Notes under the pieces: model-generated
Databases searched by the model: none
The model's input: the letters and a program-made list of their open reading frames with translations, nothing else
Told to the model about the DNA's origin: nothing
Translations under genes and position numbers: made by a program
Shown: one piece after another, positions 33,000 to 41,676 of the stretch
Position numbering within the stretch: position 1 is the stretch's first letter
Layout of the letters: each line of letters opens with the position of its first letter
NCBI GenBank assembly: GCA_964513215.1
Contig: CAZELU010000016.1
Coordinates: 1 to 43,785 of the forward strand
Direction: 5' to 3'
Source of the DNA: Casp-actino8 sp964513215
GTDB taxonomy: Bacteria > Actinomycetota > Acidimicrobiia > Acidimicrobiales > Ilumatobacteraceae
Length of the DNA stretch: 43,785 nt

Positions 33000-33512
33000 G
33001 TGAGCGCCAACGAGATCATCGACGACACCATCGCCACCTGGCGAGAGACCCGCCCCGACCTCGACGTGACCGGCATGAGCCTCGTCCTTCGAATGACATC
33101 GGTGGCAAGGATCAGCGCGGCCCGCATTCACGAACAGTTGAGCGACTTCGGCATCACCCTGTCGGAATTCGACGTCTTGGCAACTCTGCGTCGATCCGGT
33201 GCCCGAGCGGAACTCACTCCTTCGTACATCGCCGAGGTCGGCATGGTGAAGCCGAGTGGCCTCTCGCATCGTCTCGCCCGACTCGAACGAGCCGGGCTCG
33301 TTTCACGCTCGGTCGATCCCGATGATCGGCGAAGTGCACTGATTCGAATCACACCAGCCGGACGCCGACTGGCCGATCGAGGCATCGACATCATCGCCGA
33401 TGCCCACAACCAGATGATCCGCGACCTGAGCGCCACGGACCGACGGACCCTCGAGCGGCTGCTGACTACGCTCGTCGAAGAAGTCGGCGCGGATGTCGAG
33501 GTGGGGGCATGA
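33000..33512 (+). CDS. MarR-family transcriptional regulator
   Basis: A 170-residue winged-helix regulator. The DNA-binding part runs from about residue 50 (FGITLSEFDVLATLRRSG) through the recognition helix (KPSGLSHRLARLERAGLVSR) to the wing (SVDPDDRRSALIRITPAGRR). It probably binds an aromatic acid or CoA thioester, as many catabolic MarR proteins do. The GTG start at 33000 is preceded by GGGAG. Its stop overlaps the next gene's ATG by four bases (ATGA). It probably binds the operator at 32950-32967. Confidence 0.9.
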   Translation: MSANEIIDDTIATWRETRPDLDVTGMSLVLRMTSVARISAARIHEQLSDFGITLSEFDVLATLRRSGARAELTPSYIAEVGMVKPSGLSHRLARLERAGLVSRSVDPDDRRSALIRITPAGRRLADRGIDIIADAHNQMIRDLSATDRRTLERLLTTLVEEVGADVEVGA

Positions 33513-35179
33513 CTGCAGAGCTGGAATGGACCGCGCCCGGACCCGGGCGGTGGGCGCTCGATCGCTCGCACATCAATCAGCCAGCCACGCTGATCAACCA
33601 GCGGATCCAAGGTGCCGGAGTCGCTCAGGGAACTCGCGAGATGTTCGAGTTCATCGGCGCACCGCTCGATGCACTCGAGTTCCGATTCGTCAATGGCCTC
33701 GTTTACTCACGAGTTCGACCGCTCATCGCCCCCGACAAACCGGCCGCCAAGTTGCCGCCCCTTCCTTTGCTGAAGCTGGCGATTCGTCTGCATCCTCAGA
33801 TGCGCAAGCGCCGCAAGACGGCGGAGCGAATGTTGGTCGAGCGGCCGTGGCGTGCCGTCGTCGACGATTGGCGTCGACCCGGTGGACAACGCGATCAGAT
33901 CATCGCGCGAAACCTCGAACTTCAAGACGTCGACCGAGCATCTCTCAGCGACGAGCAGTCGATCGCTCATGCACTCGACACGATCGCCTGGGCCCACGAG
34001 ATGATGCGCCTGCACTTCTGGCTGCACGGCTTCGATCTCGGGCCAATCGGTTTCATGCTCTTTTCCGCCGACACCTGGGGGGTCGAGCGCAGCGACCTCG
34101 TTCCTCTTCTCGAGGGAGCGTCACCCTCCACCTCTCAAGCCGAACGCGTCTTGCTACGCATCAAGCAGATGGTCGATGCCTCGGGTCGTCAACCTCGGAA
34201 TCTCGACGAGATGCGTGCGATCTCGGGCGACGTTGCTGCCGAGATCGACGCCTTTCTCCGGGTCCGGGGCGCACTGATCTTCTCGCGTTACGACATCGAC
34301 GGTCTGTGTCTCAACGAAGCACCCGAACTTCTCTTCACGTCGATCATGGCCGCACGTGACGAAAGTGCTCGGACCAACGAGGTCGCCGAGCGGACTCGCC
34401 GTCTCACGCAGCAGGTTCGCGACCGCATCCCGGCCCAGTTCCGCAATGACTTCGACGACAAGTTGACCGAGGCTCGTGCAGCAATGGATCTTCGTGATGA
34501 CAACGGCCCCAACACTCTCGAATGGCCGAACGGATTGATCAGGCTCGCCCTTCTCGATGTGGGCCGACGTCTGGCCGCACGGGGCCTCGTACGCGACGCG
34601 AGTCACGCTCTCGAACTCGACGAACCCGAGATCACCGTCGATCTGTTCAGCGGCCGCGGTCCGTCCGCCGACACCCTCGCTGCGCGGGCGCACTGGCGAA
34701 CCACCACCGACGTCTCCGATGCCCCACGTGTGCTCGGAACGCCCGAGCCTCCCCCGCCACTGAACGCACTACCCCCGGCCATGGCCCACATCGCCGGCGG
34801 CATGCAAACGATCCTGGCCGAGGCAGGCCTCGACGGTGAAGTGCGCACGACCGGCCTCACCGGCGTCGGCGTCGGTGTCGGCGTTCACCGTGGCCGCGTG
34901 TGTCGCGCCGACTCACCCGAGGATGCGATCGCCAACCTGCAGGACGGCGACGTCCTCGTCGTTCCGTGCACGACGCCGGCTTACAACATGGTCCTCTCCA
35001 TGGCTGGTGCGGTCGTCACGGCCGAAGGTGGCGTCCTGAGCCACGCCGCGGTGCTCGCCCGAGAACTCGGAATTCCCGCCGTCATCGGTGCGCCGAAGGC
35101 GATGACCGAACTCCGCGACGGAATGATCGTCGACATCGACGCGGCTGCCGGCGAGATCCGCATCGTGGCCAGCAACTGA
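33509..35179 (+). CDS. PEP-utilising enzyme swivel-domain protein, no ATP-grasp
   Basis: A 556-residue protein. The C-terminal 110 residues are the phosphohistidine swivelling domain of PEP synthase/PPDK/rifampicin phosphotransferase: TAEGGVLSHAAVLARELGIP with the phosphorylatable H512, then MTELRDGMIVDIDAAAGEIRI. The remaining 440 residues are mostly helical and recall the substrate-binding middle part of RPH-type enzymes (LHFWLHGFDLGPIGFMLF, RRLTQQVRDRIPAQFR). There is no N-terminal ATP-grasp domain, and none is encoded nearby. Related architecture is known for the alpha subunit of phenylphosphate synthase, where a separate chain binds ATP. The context suggests phosphotransfer to, or handling of, an aromatic substrate; this is inference. 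It overlaps the MarR gene by four bases. Confidence 0.8.
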   Translation: MTAELEWTAPGPGRWALDRSHINQPATLINQRIQGAGVAQGTREMFEFIGAPLDALEFRFVNGLVYSRVRPLIAPDKPAAKLPPLPLLKLAIRLHPQMRKRRKTAERMLVERPWRAVVDDWRRPGGQRDQIIARNLELQDVDRASLSDEQSIAHALDTIAWAHEMMRLHFWLHGFDLGPIGFMLFSADTWGVERSDLVPLLEGASPSTSQAERVLLRIKQMVDASGRQPRNLDEMRAISGDVAAEIDAFLRVRGALIFSRYDIDGLCLNEAPELLFTSIMAARDESARTNEVAERTRRLTQQVRDRIPAQFRNDFDDKLTEARAAMDLRDDNGPNTLEWPNGLIRLALLDVGRRLAARGLVRDASHALELDEPEITVDLFSGRGPSADTLAARAHWRTTTDVSDAPRVLGTPEPPPPLNALPPAMAHIAGGMQTILAEAGLDGEVRTTGLTGVGVGVGVHRGRVCRADSPEDAIANLQDGDVLVVPCTTPAYNMVLSMAGAVVTAEGGVLSHAAVLARELGIPAVIGAPKAMTELRDGMIVDIDAAAGEIRIVASN

Positions 35180-35180
35180 C

Positions 35181-36347
35181 GTGCGCGTCGTCATCGTCGG
35201 CGCCGGGATCGGAGGACTCGCGGCAGCGGCGCTCTTGAGTCGCGGTGGCCATCGCGTGACGGTCGTCGAAGCCGCCCGCGAACTCGGCGAGGTGGGCGCC
35301 GGCATCCAGATGAGTCCCAACGGCACGCGAATCCTGAATCGACTCGGACTCGCCTCTTCGGCACGTGAAATCGGCTGCACTCCCGATCGCATCGTGATTC
35401 GCCGCTGGCAGGACGACGCCGAACTGATGACGATGCCCATGGGCCCACTCGCGGTCGAGCGCTGGGGTGAGCCGTATTACTCGATGTACCGACCCGATGT
35501 GATCGACATCCTCTCCCGCTGCTGCGAAGACGTCGACATCCGTCTCGGTTCACGCATCGTGTCGGTCGATGTCGATGCACCGAGTGTCACGCTCCACGAC
35601 GGCGAGACGATCACCGCCGACGTGGTGGTGGGTGCCGACGGCATTCACTCGACAGTGCGCACGAGCGCGTTCGGGCCGCAACCGACCCGGTTCAGCGGAT
35701 TCGTGGCGTACCGAGCACTCGTTCCGCGCGCCGACGTCGACGACTTGCCGGTGGAGGTGACCAACCGAGTCGGGCCTGATGCACACATCGTGAGTTACTT
35801 CGTCGGCCGTGATCGCCGGTTCCTCAATCTCGTCTGCATCTACGAAGACACGACCTGGGACGTCGAGTCGTGGAACGAACCGGGGGATCCCGACGATCTA
35901 CGCCTCCGATTCGCCGACTGGTCGCCGTCGGTGCGACGCGTTCTCGAACGAGTACGCGAACCGGTGTACCGATGGGCCCTGCACGATCGTGAACCTCTCC
36001 CCCGGTGGTCGCGTGGCGCCACCACCCTTCTCGGCGACGCCTGCCATCCGATGGTGCCGTTCATGGCGCAAGGTGCGTGCCAAGCACTCGAGGACGCGGC
36101 GGCACTCGACGACGCGTTCTCACGCCATGCCGATCCGCGGTCGGCGATCGCCGATTACGAGGCCCGCCGGCGACCCCGTACCGCCGAGATCCAGCGCCGT
36201 TCGTTCGCCAACGCGACGACGTATCACCTCCACGACGGCGAAGGACAAGAGCAGCGGGACTCCGCGTACCGCGCTGCCTCGAGTCGCGGTGCCGACGGTC
36301 TCGCCGCCTTCGACTGGCTCTACGGCCACCCCGAAGTTCAGGTTTGA
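35181..36347 (+). CDS. FAD monooxygenase, salicylate hydroxylase-like
   Basis: A 388-residue class A flavin hydroxylase. VVIVGAGIGGLAAAALLSRG is the GxGxxG motif, VVGADGIHSTVR the DG motif and TLLGDACHPMVPFMAQGACQ the GD motif; the helix after it reads ALEDAAALDDAF, typical of salicylate/3-hydroxybenzoate/6-hydroxynicotinate hydroxylases. It lacks the C-terminal thioredoxin-like domain of the other monooxygenase here. The GTG start lies one base after the stop of the PEP-domain gene. Its 3' end overlaps the convergent epoxide-hydrolase-like gene by ten bases. Confidence 0.87.
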   Translation: MRVVIVGAGIGGLAAAALLSRGGHRVTVVEAARELGEVGAGIQMSPNGTRILNRLGLASSAREIGCTPDRIVIRRWQDDAELMTMPMGPLAVERWGEPYYSMYRPDVIDILSRCCEDVDIRLGSRIVSVDVDAPSVTLHDGETITADVVVGADGIHSTVRTSAFGPQPTRFSGFVAYRALVPRADVDDLPVEVTNRVGPDAHIVSYFVGRDRRFLNLVCIYEDTTWDVESWNEPGDPDDLRLRFADWSPSVRRVLERVREPVYRWALHDREPLPRWSRGATTLLGDACHPMVPFMAQGACQALEDAAALDDAFSRHADPRSAIADYEARRRPRTAEIQRRSFANATTYHLHDGEGQEQRDSAYRAASSRGADGLAAFDWLYGHPEVQV

Positions 36348-37273
36348 GCGAGCAGATCGCCGCAGAACGCGACTGTTGCCGATACCAAGGCGTGTGGTGC
36401 TTCCCACGGCACGAAGTGTCCGCAGTCGCGTAACAAGAACGGCCCGACATGATCGTCGAACACCTGAGCGGCCATCAGATCGAAAGCGGGATAGATCACG
36501 TGATCGCTCGGGCCGAACAAGACGAGCGTGCGCGTGTTCGGGTTACGGCCGAGCACCGGCGGCTCCGAGCGCTTGCTCGCGTCGAACACCGACTCGTATC
36601 CGCCGAACGATGCGCGTAAGGACTCGGCTCGTGCGAAGGGCTCGGTGTGGAAATCGACTTCAGCGGAATCGAACGATCCGGGATGGGCCCAAAAGCGGCT
36701 CGTGTAGAAGGTGGCGATGTAGCGACGTCGTTCGGACTCGGTCGATAGTTCGGCGGCCAGCGCGTCGGCGTCGGTGCCTTGACGGATGAAGTAGTCAGCG
36801 GCTTCGCGAGGCGGTCGAGTACCGGCGATGCCATCCATGCGCTCCTTGTCGTACGGGAGAGGCGAATTGAACAAAACCATCCGCGACACGAAGTCAGGCC
36901 AACGCAACGCCATTTCCTGAATGACCGGGCCACCAAGGTCGCCGCCGAGCAGCACCGCCTTGTCGTAGCCGAGATGATCGTGCACGAGCGCGTGAAGATC
37001 ACGAGCATGTGACGGAGTGTCGTAGAAGCCGTCGGCCGCGAGGCTGCTGTCGCCGAAACCCCGCAAGTCGGGCACGATCACGTCGAAGCCGGCCGCCGCG
37101 AGCGGCTCGATCACTTTCCAGAAGATCCGCTTCGACTCGGGCCAACCGTGCACGCACACCAACGCCGGCCCGGGTGAACCGCGACGCGAACGTTCGAACA
37201 CGAACGCCTGGTCGAAGCCGCGCACGTTCGCGCGATGCGTCGTGAAGCGGGTCGGATCGATGCGCTCGTCCAT
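36338..37273 (-). CDS. Epoxide hydrolase-like alpha/beta hydrolase
   Basis: A 311-residue alpha/beta hydrolase. The oxyanion motif HGWPES and the nucleophile elbow GGDLGG, with aspartate (not serine) as nucleophile, indicate an epoxide hydrolase or haloalkane/haloacetate dehalogenase. The acid and histidine are in LFGPSDHVIYPAF and RDCGHFVPWEAP. The cap domain lies between about residues 140 and 230. The ATG at 37273 has TACCTT 6 bases upstream. It could act on an epoxide produced by the monooxygenases nearby. Confidence 0.87.
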   Translation of the reverse strand: MDERIDPTRFTTHRANVRGFDQAFVFERSRRGSPGPALVCVHGWPESKRIFWKVIEPLAAAGFDVIVPDLRGFGDSSLAADGFYDTPSHARDLHALVHDHLGYDKAVLLGGDLGGPVIQEMALRWPDFVSRMVLFNSPLPYDKERMDGIAGTRPPREAADYFIRQGTDADALAAELSTESERRRYIATFYTSRFWAHPGSFDSAEVDFHTEPFARAESLRASFGGYESVFDASKRSEPPVLGRNPNTRTLVLFGPSDHVIYPAFDLMAAQVFDDHVGPFLLRDCGHFVPWEAPHALVSATVAFCGDLLAQT

Positions 37274-37310
37274 GCGGGCAAGGTAGCCCTGCCTCACTAG
37301 CGTGACGAAC
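37274..37310. promoter_or_regulatory. Divergent leaderless promoters
   Basis: Only 37 bases lie between two start codons. Minus strand: TACCTT (37280-37285), spacer 6, ATG at 37273. Plus strand: TAGCGT (37298-37303), spacer 7, ATG at 37311. Confidence 0.55.
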
Positions 37311-38714
37311 ATGGACGCCGAAGAATTCCGGGCGCAGGGACGAGCTGTGATCGACATGATCGCCGATTACCTCGACACCATCGGCACTCGTCCCGTCACG
37401 TCCGACGCGCAGCCGGGCGACATTCGGCGCCGTCTCCCCGAGCATCCTCCGAGCTCTCCCGAACCCTTCGACGCGATACTCGCCGACGTTCGCGACATCG
37501 TGATGCCCGGGCTGACTCACTGGCAGCACCCGAAGTTCTTCGCCTACTTCCCGGGCAACTCGTCGTACCCCTCGATCCTGGCCGACCTCTTGACCGCCGG
37601 TCTCGGTGTGCAAGGAATGAGTTGGGTCACTTCGCCGGCCTGCACCGAAGTCGAGACACTCATGCTCGACTGGATGCACGAACTACTCGACCTACCGGCG
37701 AGGTTTCGATCGACCTCCGACAACGGTGGCGGAGTCATTCAGGGATCGGCGAGCGAGGCAACGCTCTCGTCGATCCTGGCCGCGCGTCACCGCATCACCG
37801 GTGGACGCGTGAACTCCGACGGCGACACGAGCGAACTGGTGGCCTATTGCACGTCACAGGCTCACTCCAGCATCGAAAAGGGTCTGCGTATCGCCGGCAT
37901 CGGCACCGATCGAGTCCGCATCGTGCCCCACGACGAATCGTTCGCCATGATCGCGAGCGAACTCGAGCGGATGATCGAGGCCGATCGCGCGGCCGGGCTC
38001 GTTCCGTTCTGGGTCTGTTCCACCCACGGCACAACGTCGTCGGGAGCCTTCGACCCGACCGCCGATATCGCTGCCATCACGCAACGACACGGAATGTGGT
38101 TGCACGTCGACGGCGCGATGCACGGCATCGCGGCTCTGGCCCCCGAGCACCGCTGGGTGAACGAAGGTCTCGAGTTCGCCGACAGCTACTGCACCAACCC
38201 GCACAAGTGGATGGGTGTCAACTTCGACTGCGATCTCTTCTGGGTGGCCGACCGCGCGGCGTTGCTCGGCGCACTCAGCATCCTGCCCGAGTACTTGCGT
38301 TCGGCCGCCGCGCAGTCCGGACAGGCGATCGACTACCGCGACTGGCAGATTCCGCTCGGCCGTCGTTTCCGCTCACTCAAGTTGTGGTTCGCGATTCGCG
38401 CCGAAGGGGTCGACTACTTCCGAACGATGATCCGTCGACACGTCGGCCTCACCCACGAACTCGCCTCGTGGGTGGCCGCCGACGAGCGATTCGAGATCGT
38501 GGCCCCGCATCCACTCAATCTGCTGTGTCTACGTCTGCGGGCCGGCAACGAAGCCACCGATGCCCTCATCGAGATGGCCAATCGGACCCGCGACGTCCTG
38601 TTCACCCGGACGGTGCTCGGCGATCGCAGTGTCCTGCGCTTCTCCATCGGAAGCCGGACAACCGAGCGACGTCACGTGGCCGAGGCGTGGGAATTGCTCC
38701 GCACCCAGGCCTAG
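37311..38714 (+). CDS. Group II PLP-dependent aromatic amino acid decarboxylase
   Basis: A 467-residue fold-type I PLP enzyme. The PLP lysine is in NPHKWMGVNFDCD; the histidine that stacks on PLP is in SQAHSSIEKGLRI; PEYLRSAAAQSG followed by DYRDWQIPLGRRFRSLKLWF is the catalytic loop of DOPA/tryptophan/tyrosine decarboxylases, with the mobile-loop tyrosine retained, favouring decarboxylation over aldehyde synthesis. The aspartate that binds the pyridine nitrogen is in HVDGAMHG, where most relatives read HVDAAYAG. The likely product is an aromatic amine. An in-frame GTG at 37302 is possible but less likely given the promoter spacing. Confidence 0.9.
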   Translation: MDAEEFRAQGRAVIDMIADYLDTIGTRPVTSDAQPGDIRRRLPEHPPSSPEPFDAILADVRDIVMPGLTHWQHPKFFAYFPGNSSYPSILADLLTAGLGVQGMSWVTSPACTEVETLMLDWMHELLDLPARFRSTSDNGGGVIQGSASEATLSSILAARHRITGGRVNSDGDTSELVAYCTSQAHSSIEKGLRIAGIGTDRVRIVPHDESFAMIASELERMIEADRAAGLVPFWVCSTHGTTSSGAFDPTADIAAITQRHGMWLHVDGAMHGIAALAPEHRWVNEGLEFADSYCTNPHKWMGVNFDCDLFWVADRAALLGALSILPEYLRSAAAQSGQAIDYRDWQIPLGRRFRSLKLWFAIRAEGVDYFRTMIRRHVGLTHELASWVAADERFEIVAPHPLNLLCLRLRAGNEATDALIEMANRTRDVLFTRTVLGDRSVLRFSIGSRTTERRHVAEAWELLRTQA

Positions 38715-38739
38715 GCTGACCGGACAATTGAAACCACCT

Positions 38740-38872
38740 CGTGCGGGGTGTGGGTGAAAGTCCCAACCGGCGGTGAGAGCCCGCGAACCCGGAAGCGACA
38801 GCGATGTCGAGTCCGGGCCGATCCGGTGAAATTCCGGGGCCGACGGTCACAGTCCGGATGGGAGCACGGGTG
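38740..38872 (+). ncRNA. FMN riboswitch (RFN element)
   Basis: The conserved RFN blocks are present in order: GTGGGTGAAAGTCCCAACC, GGCGGTGAGAGCCCGCGA, GATCCGGTGAAATTCCGG, GGCCGACGGTCACAGTCCGG and ATGGGAGCACGGG. A variable hairpin (about 38788-38818, CCGGAAGCG...GTCCGGG) fills the usual third-stem position. It precedes ribD by about 70 bases and should turn the rib operon off when FMN is abundant. Boundaries are approximate. Confidence 0.96.
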
Positions 38873-38944
38873 CGTCACTGCTGGCCGAGCCCGCTCGGTC
38901 GGTCGTTGCGTTCCGTCTCGTCTCGCACGAGCCGGAGACCACAC
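38873..38944 (+). promoter_or_regulatory. Riboswitch expression platform and ribD RBS
   Basis: After the aptamer comes a hairpin CCGAG/CTCGG (38886-38899) and then GTCTC (38915-38919), which can pair with GAGAC (38935-38939). The latter overlaps the GGAG ribosome binding site (38934-38937) of ribD. This suggests control of translation initiation by sequestering the site rather than by a terminator; no T-rich tract is present. Confidence 0.5.
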
Positions 38945-39952
38945 ATGACCGACCACACGATGATGCAACGAGCGCTGGCCACCGCCGCGAAGGCGCGCAT
39001 CGTGGCGTCTCCGAATCCGTGGGTCGGGTGCGTGATCGTCACGTCTGATGGTCGCGTGTTCGACGGGGCGACCGAAGAACCCGGTCGCCGTCACGCCGAG
39101 CGCGTCGCTCTCGACGCGGCGCGCGATGCCGGGGCCGATGTTCGCGGCGCGACCGTGTACACGACGCTCGAACCGTGCAGTCATCACGGTCGCACTCCGC
39201 CGTGCACCGACGCACTCATCGAAGCAGGTGTGTCACGTGTGGTGTCGGCTCTCGAAGACCCCGACACCAACGTGGGCGGAAACGGCTTCGCTGCCTTGCG
39301 TGCGGCCGGCATCACCGTCGAAGTGGGCTGCGGTGCCGACGACGCCACCGAACAACTCCTTCCCTATCTGCACCACCGACGCACGGGCCGTCCTTTCGTG
39401 ATCGTGAAGTTGGCCGCCACCGTCGACGGTCGAACCGCTGCGGCCGACGGAACGAGTCAGTGGATCACGGGTGAAGAAGCCCGTCGTGCTGCTCATCAAT
39501 TGCGCGCCGAGAGCGACGCGATCCTCGTGGGGGCTGGCACCGTGCGCGCCGACGATCCATCGCTCACCACCCGACTCGTACCCGGTCGGTCACCCCGCCG
39601 CGTGGTGCTCGGCTCCGCACCGGAGAATGCTCAGGTTCATCCATGTCTCGAATGGTCGGGCGAGCTCGAACCGCTCCTCGATCAACTGGGCTCGGAGGGC
39701 GTGGTGCAGCTGCTCGTGGAAGGTGGTGCCGCCGTGGCCGGCGAGTTCCATCGCCGCGGTCTCGTGAACCGCTACGTGGTCTACCTGGCCCCGGCCTTCA
39801 TGGGCGGAAGCGACGGCACTCCCCTGTTCGGCGGGAACGGTGCGCCGTCCATTGCAGATCTCGAGCGCGGACGGTTCGTCCGCGTGACCCCGGTGGGCGG
39901 CGATTTGGAGATCGTCGTCGATCCGTCGATAGTGAGGAGTAGTCATGACTGA
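38945..39952 (+). CDS. ribD: Bifunctional riboflavin deaminase/reductase
   Basis: A 335-residue two-domain enzyme that converts the GTP cyclohydrolase II product to 5-amino-6-ribitylamino-uracil 5'-phosphate. The deaminase domain has H50-A-E52 and C78/C87 (EPCSHHGRTPPC), which bind catalytic zinc. The reductase domain starts near residue 145 (FVIVKLAATVDGRTA) and ends with QLLVEGGAAVAGEF. The ATG at 38945 lies after the riboswitch; earlier in-frame codons would lie inside the aptamer. It overlaps ribBA by eight bases. Confidence 0.95.
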   Translation: MTDHTMMQRALATAAKARIVASPNPWVGCVIVTSDGRVFDGATEEPGRRHAERVALDAARDAGADVRGATVYTTLEPCSHHGRTPPCTDALIEAGVSRVVSALEDPDTNVGGNGFAALRAAGITVEVGCGADDATEQLLPYLHHRRTGRPFVIVKLAATVDGRTAAADGTSQWITGEEARRAAHQLRAESDAILVGAGTVRADDPSLTTRLVPGRSPRRVVLGSAPENAQVHPCLEWSGELEPLLDQLGSEGVVQLLVEGGAAVAGEFHRRGLVNRYVVYLAPAFMGGSDGTPLFGGNGAPSIADLERGRFVRVTPVGGDLEIVVDPSIVRSSHD

Positions 39953-41183
39953 TTTCGAGTTCGCCCCCATCGAGGAAGTGATTGCCGCCATCGGACGCGG
40001 CGAGATGATCGTGATGGTCGACGACGAAGATCGCGAGAACGAGGGCGACCTCATCATGGCCGCGCAGTTCGCCACGCCCGAGAAGATCAACTTCATCGTT
40101 CGCCACACCTCGGGTGTGGTGGTGGCACCTCTGTCGGGTGAGCGTTGCGATGATCTGCGCTTGCCGTTGATGGTCGAGCACAACACCGAAAGCCACCGCA
40201 CAGCATTCACCGTCTCGGTCGATCTCATCGAGGGGACCACCACGGGCATCTCGGCCGCCGATCGCGCCGCCACCTTGCGTGCCCTGGCCGATCCTCAGGT
40301 GGGTTTCGCCGCGTTCGCGCGTCCCGGCCACATCTTCCCGTTGCGCGCCCGCGAGGGTGGAGTGTTGAAACGGGCCGGTCACACCGAAGCCGCCGTCGAC
40401 CTCGCGCGTATGGCCGGCCTCGAACCGGCCGGCGTGATCTGCGAGATCACCAACGAGGACGGCACGATGTCGCGCCTGCCGGAGCTCATCGAGTTCGCCA
40501 AAGAACACGGCCTGCTGCTGTCGAGCATCGCCGAGTTGATCAAGTACCGCCGCCGTCACGAGAAGTTGGTGACGCGAATCGGTCAGGCGCAGGTTCCGAC
40601 CGAGTGGGGTGCCTTCACCTGCACCGCGTACCGCAGCCAGATCGACGACATCGAGCATCTGTCGTTCAGCATCGGTGACGTCGACGACGGCCAGCCCGTT
40701 CTCGTTCGGGTGCACTCCGAGTGCCTCACCGGTGACGTGTTCGGCAGCCGACGTTGTGACTGCGGGCCGCAGCTCGATTCGGCCATGCGCCTCATCGGCG
40801 AAACCGGCCGCGGAGTCGTCGTGTACCTACGTGGCCACGAGGGACGCGGCATCGGAATCGGTCACAAGATCCGTGCGTATTCGCTGCAGGACAAGGGACT
40901 CGACACCGTGGATGCCAACACCGAGTTGGGTCTGCCCATCGACAGCCGCGAGTACGGAATCGGGGCGCAGATCATCGCCGACCTCGGCGTGACGAAGTTG
41001 CGCCTCATGACCAACAACCCGTCCAAGTACGGCGGGCTCGCGGGTTACGGGCTCGAAGTGGTCGATCGCGTCGCGCTCGACACGCACGCGACACCCGAGA
41101 ACATCAAGTATCTCGAGACCAAACGCGATCGCATGGGCCATTTGCTCGACTTGCCGTCGAGCGCGCCGAAGGGAGCGAACTGA
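39945..41183 (+). CDS. ribBA: Fused DHBP synthase/GTP cyclohydrolase II
   Basis: A 412-residue fusion supplying both precursors of riboflavin. The N-terminal half is 3,4-dihydroxy-2-butanone 4-phosphate synthase (VDDEDRENEGDLIMAAQ, with R30-E31; later AGHTEAAVDLARMAGL-type motif as TEAAVDLARMAGLEPAGVIC). The C-terminal half is GTP cyclohydrolase II, with zinc ligands C260, C271 and C273 (HSECLTGDVFGSRRCDCG) and YLRGHEGRGIG. All key residues are kept in both halves. It overlaps ribD by eight bases and is separated from ribH by one base. Confidence 0.96.
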   Translation: MTDFEFAPIEEVIAAIGRGEMIVMVDDEDRENEGDLIMAAQFATPEKINFIVRHTSGVVVAPLSGERCDDLRLPLMVEHNTESHRTAFTVSVDLIEGTTTGISAADRAATLRALADPQVGFAAFARPGHIFPLRAREGGVLKRAGHTEAAVDLARMAGLEPAGVICEITNEDGTMSRLPELIEFAKEHGLLLSSIAELIKYRRRHEKLVTRIGQAQVPTEWGAFTCTAYRSQIDDIEHLSFSIGDVDDGQPVLVRVHSECLTGDVFGSRRCDCGPQLDSAMRLIGETGRGVVVYLRGHEGRGIGIGHKIRAYSLQDKGLDTVDANTELGLPIDSREYGIGAQIIADLGVTKLRLMTNNPSKYGGLAGYGLEVVDRVALDTHATPENIKYLETKRDRMGHLLDLPSSAPKGAN

Positions 41184-41184
41184 C

Positions 41185-41676
41185 ATGACCCGTCTCAACG
41201 ATGGAAGCGGACTCTCGTTCGATGGCTCGGGACTGAGCATTGCGATCGTGTGTGCACGCTTCAACGATCACATCGGCAAGGAACTGTTGGCCGGCGCCTA
41301 CCGCGGTCTCGAGCGCTGCCAGGTGGCGCGCGATCGAATCGACGAAGTGTGGGTGCCCGGTGCCTTCGAGGTGCCGCTGGCCGCGGCCACTCTCGCTCGC
41401 AGCGGAAAGTACGACGCGGTCATCACACTCGGCGCAGTGATCCGGGGCGAGACCGCGCACTTCGACTTCGTGGCCGGTGAATGTGCGCGTGGAATCCAGA
41501 CCGCTCAGATCGACACGGGAGTGCCGATCATGTTCGGTGTTCTGACCGTCGACACCAACCAGCAGGCGCTCGACCGTTCGGGCCCCGGCGTCGACAACAA
41601 GGGCGACGAAGCCGCGGTGGGTGCCGTCGAGATGGCTCTCCTGGTGAACGGCATCAACGACTCCGTCGAGTTCTGA
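41185..41676 (+). CDS. ribH: Lumazine synthase
   Basis: A 163-residue 6,7-dimethyl-8-ribityllumazine synthase, the penultimate step of riboflavin synthesis. FNDHIGKELLAGAYRGL, VPGAFEVPLAAATLA and GAVIRGETAHFDFV (catalytic H92) are all present, and the length is normal. Riboflavin synthase (ribE/ribC) does not follow or precede it in this window. Confidence 0.96.
   Translation: MTRLNDGSGLSFDGSGLSIAIVCARFNDHIGKELLAGAYRGLERCQVARDRIDEVWVPGAFEVPLAAATLARSGKYDAVITLGAVIRGETAHFDFVAGECARGIQTAQIDTGVPIMFGVLTVDTNQQALDRSGPGVDNKGDEAAVGAVEMALLVNGINDSVEF

Noticed and set aside
38804..38944. Longer ribD beginning inside the leader
   Set aside because: It would overlap the FMN aptamer, and RibD similarity begins at the ATG at 38945.
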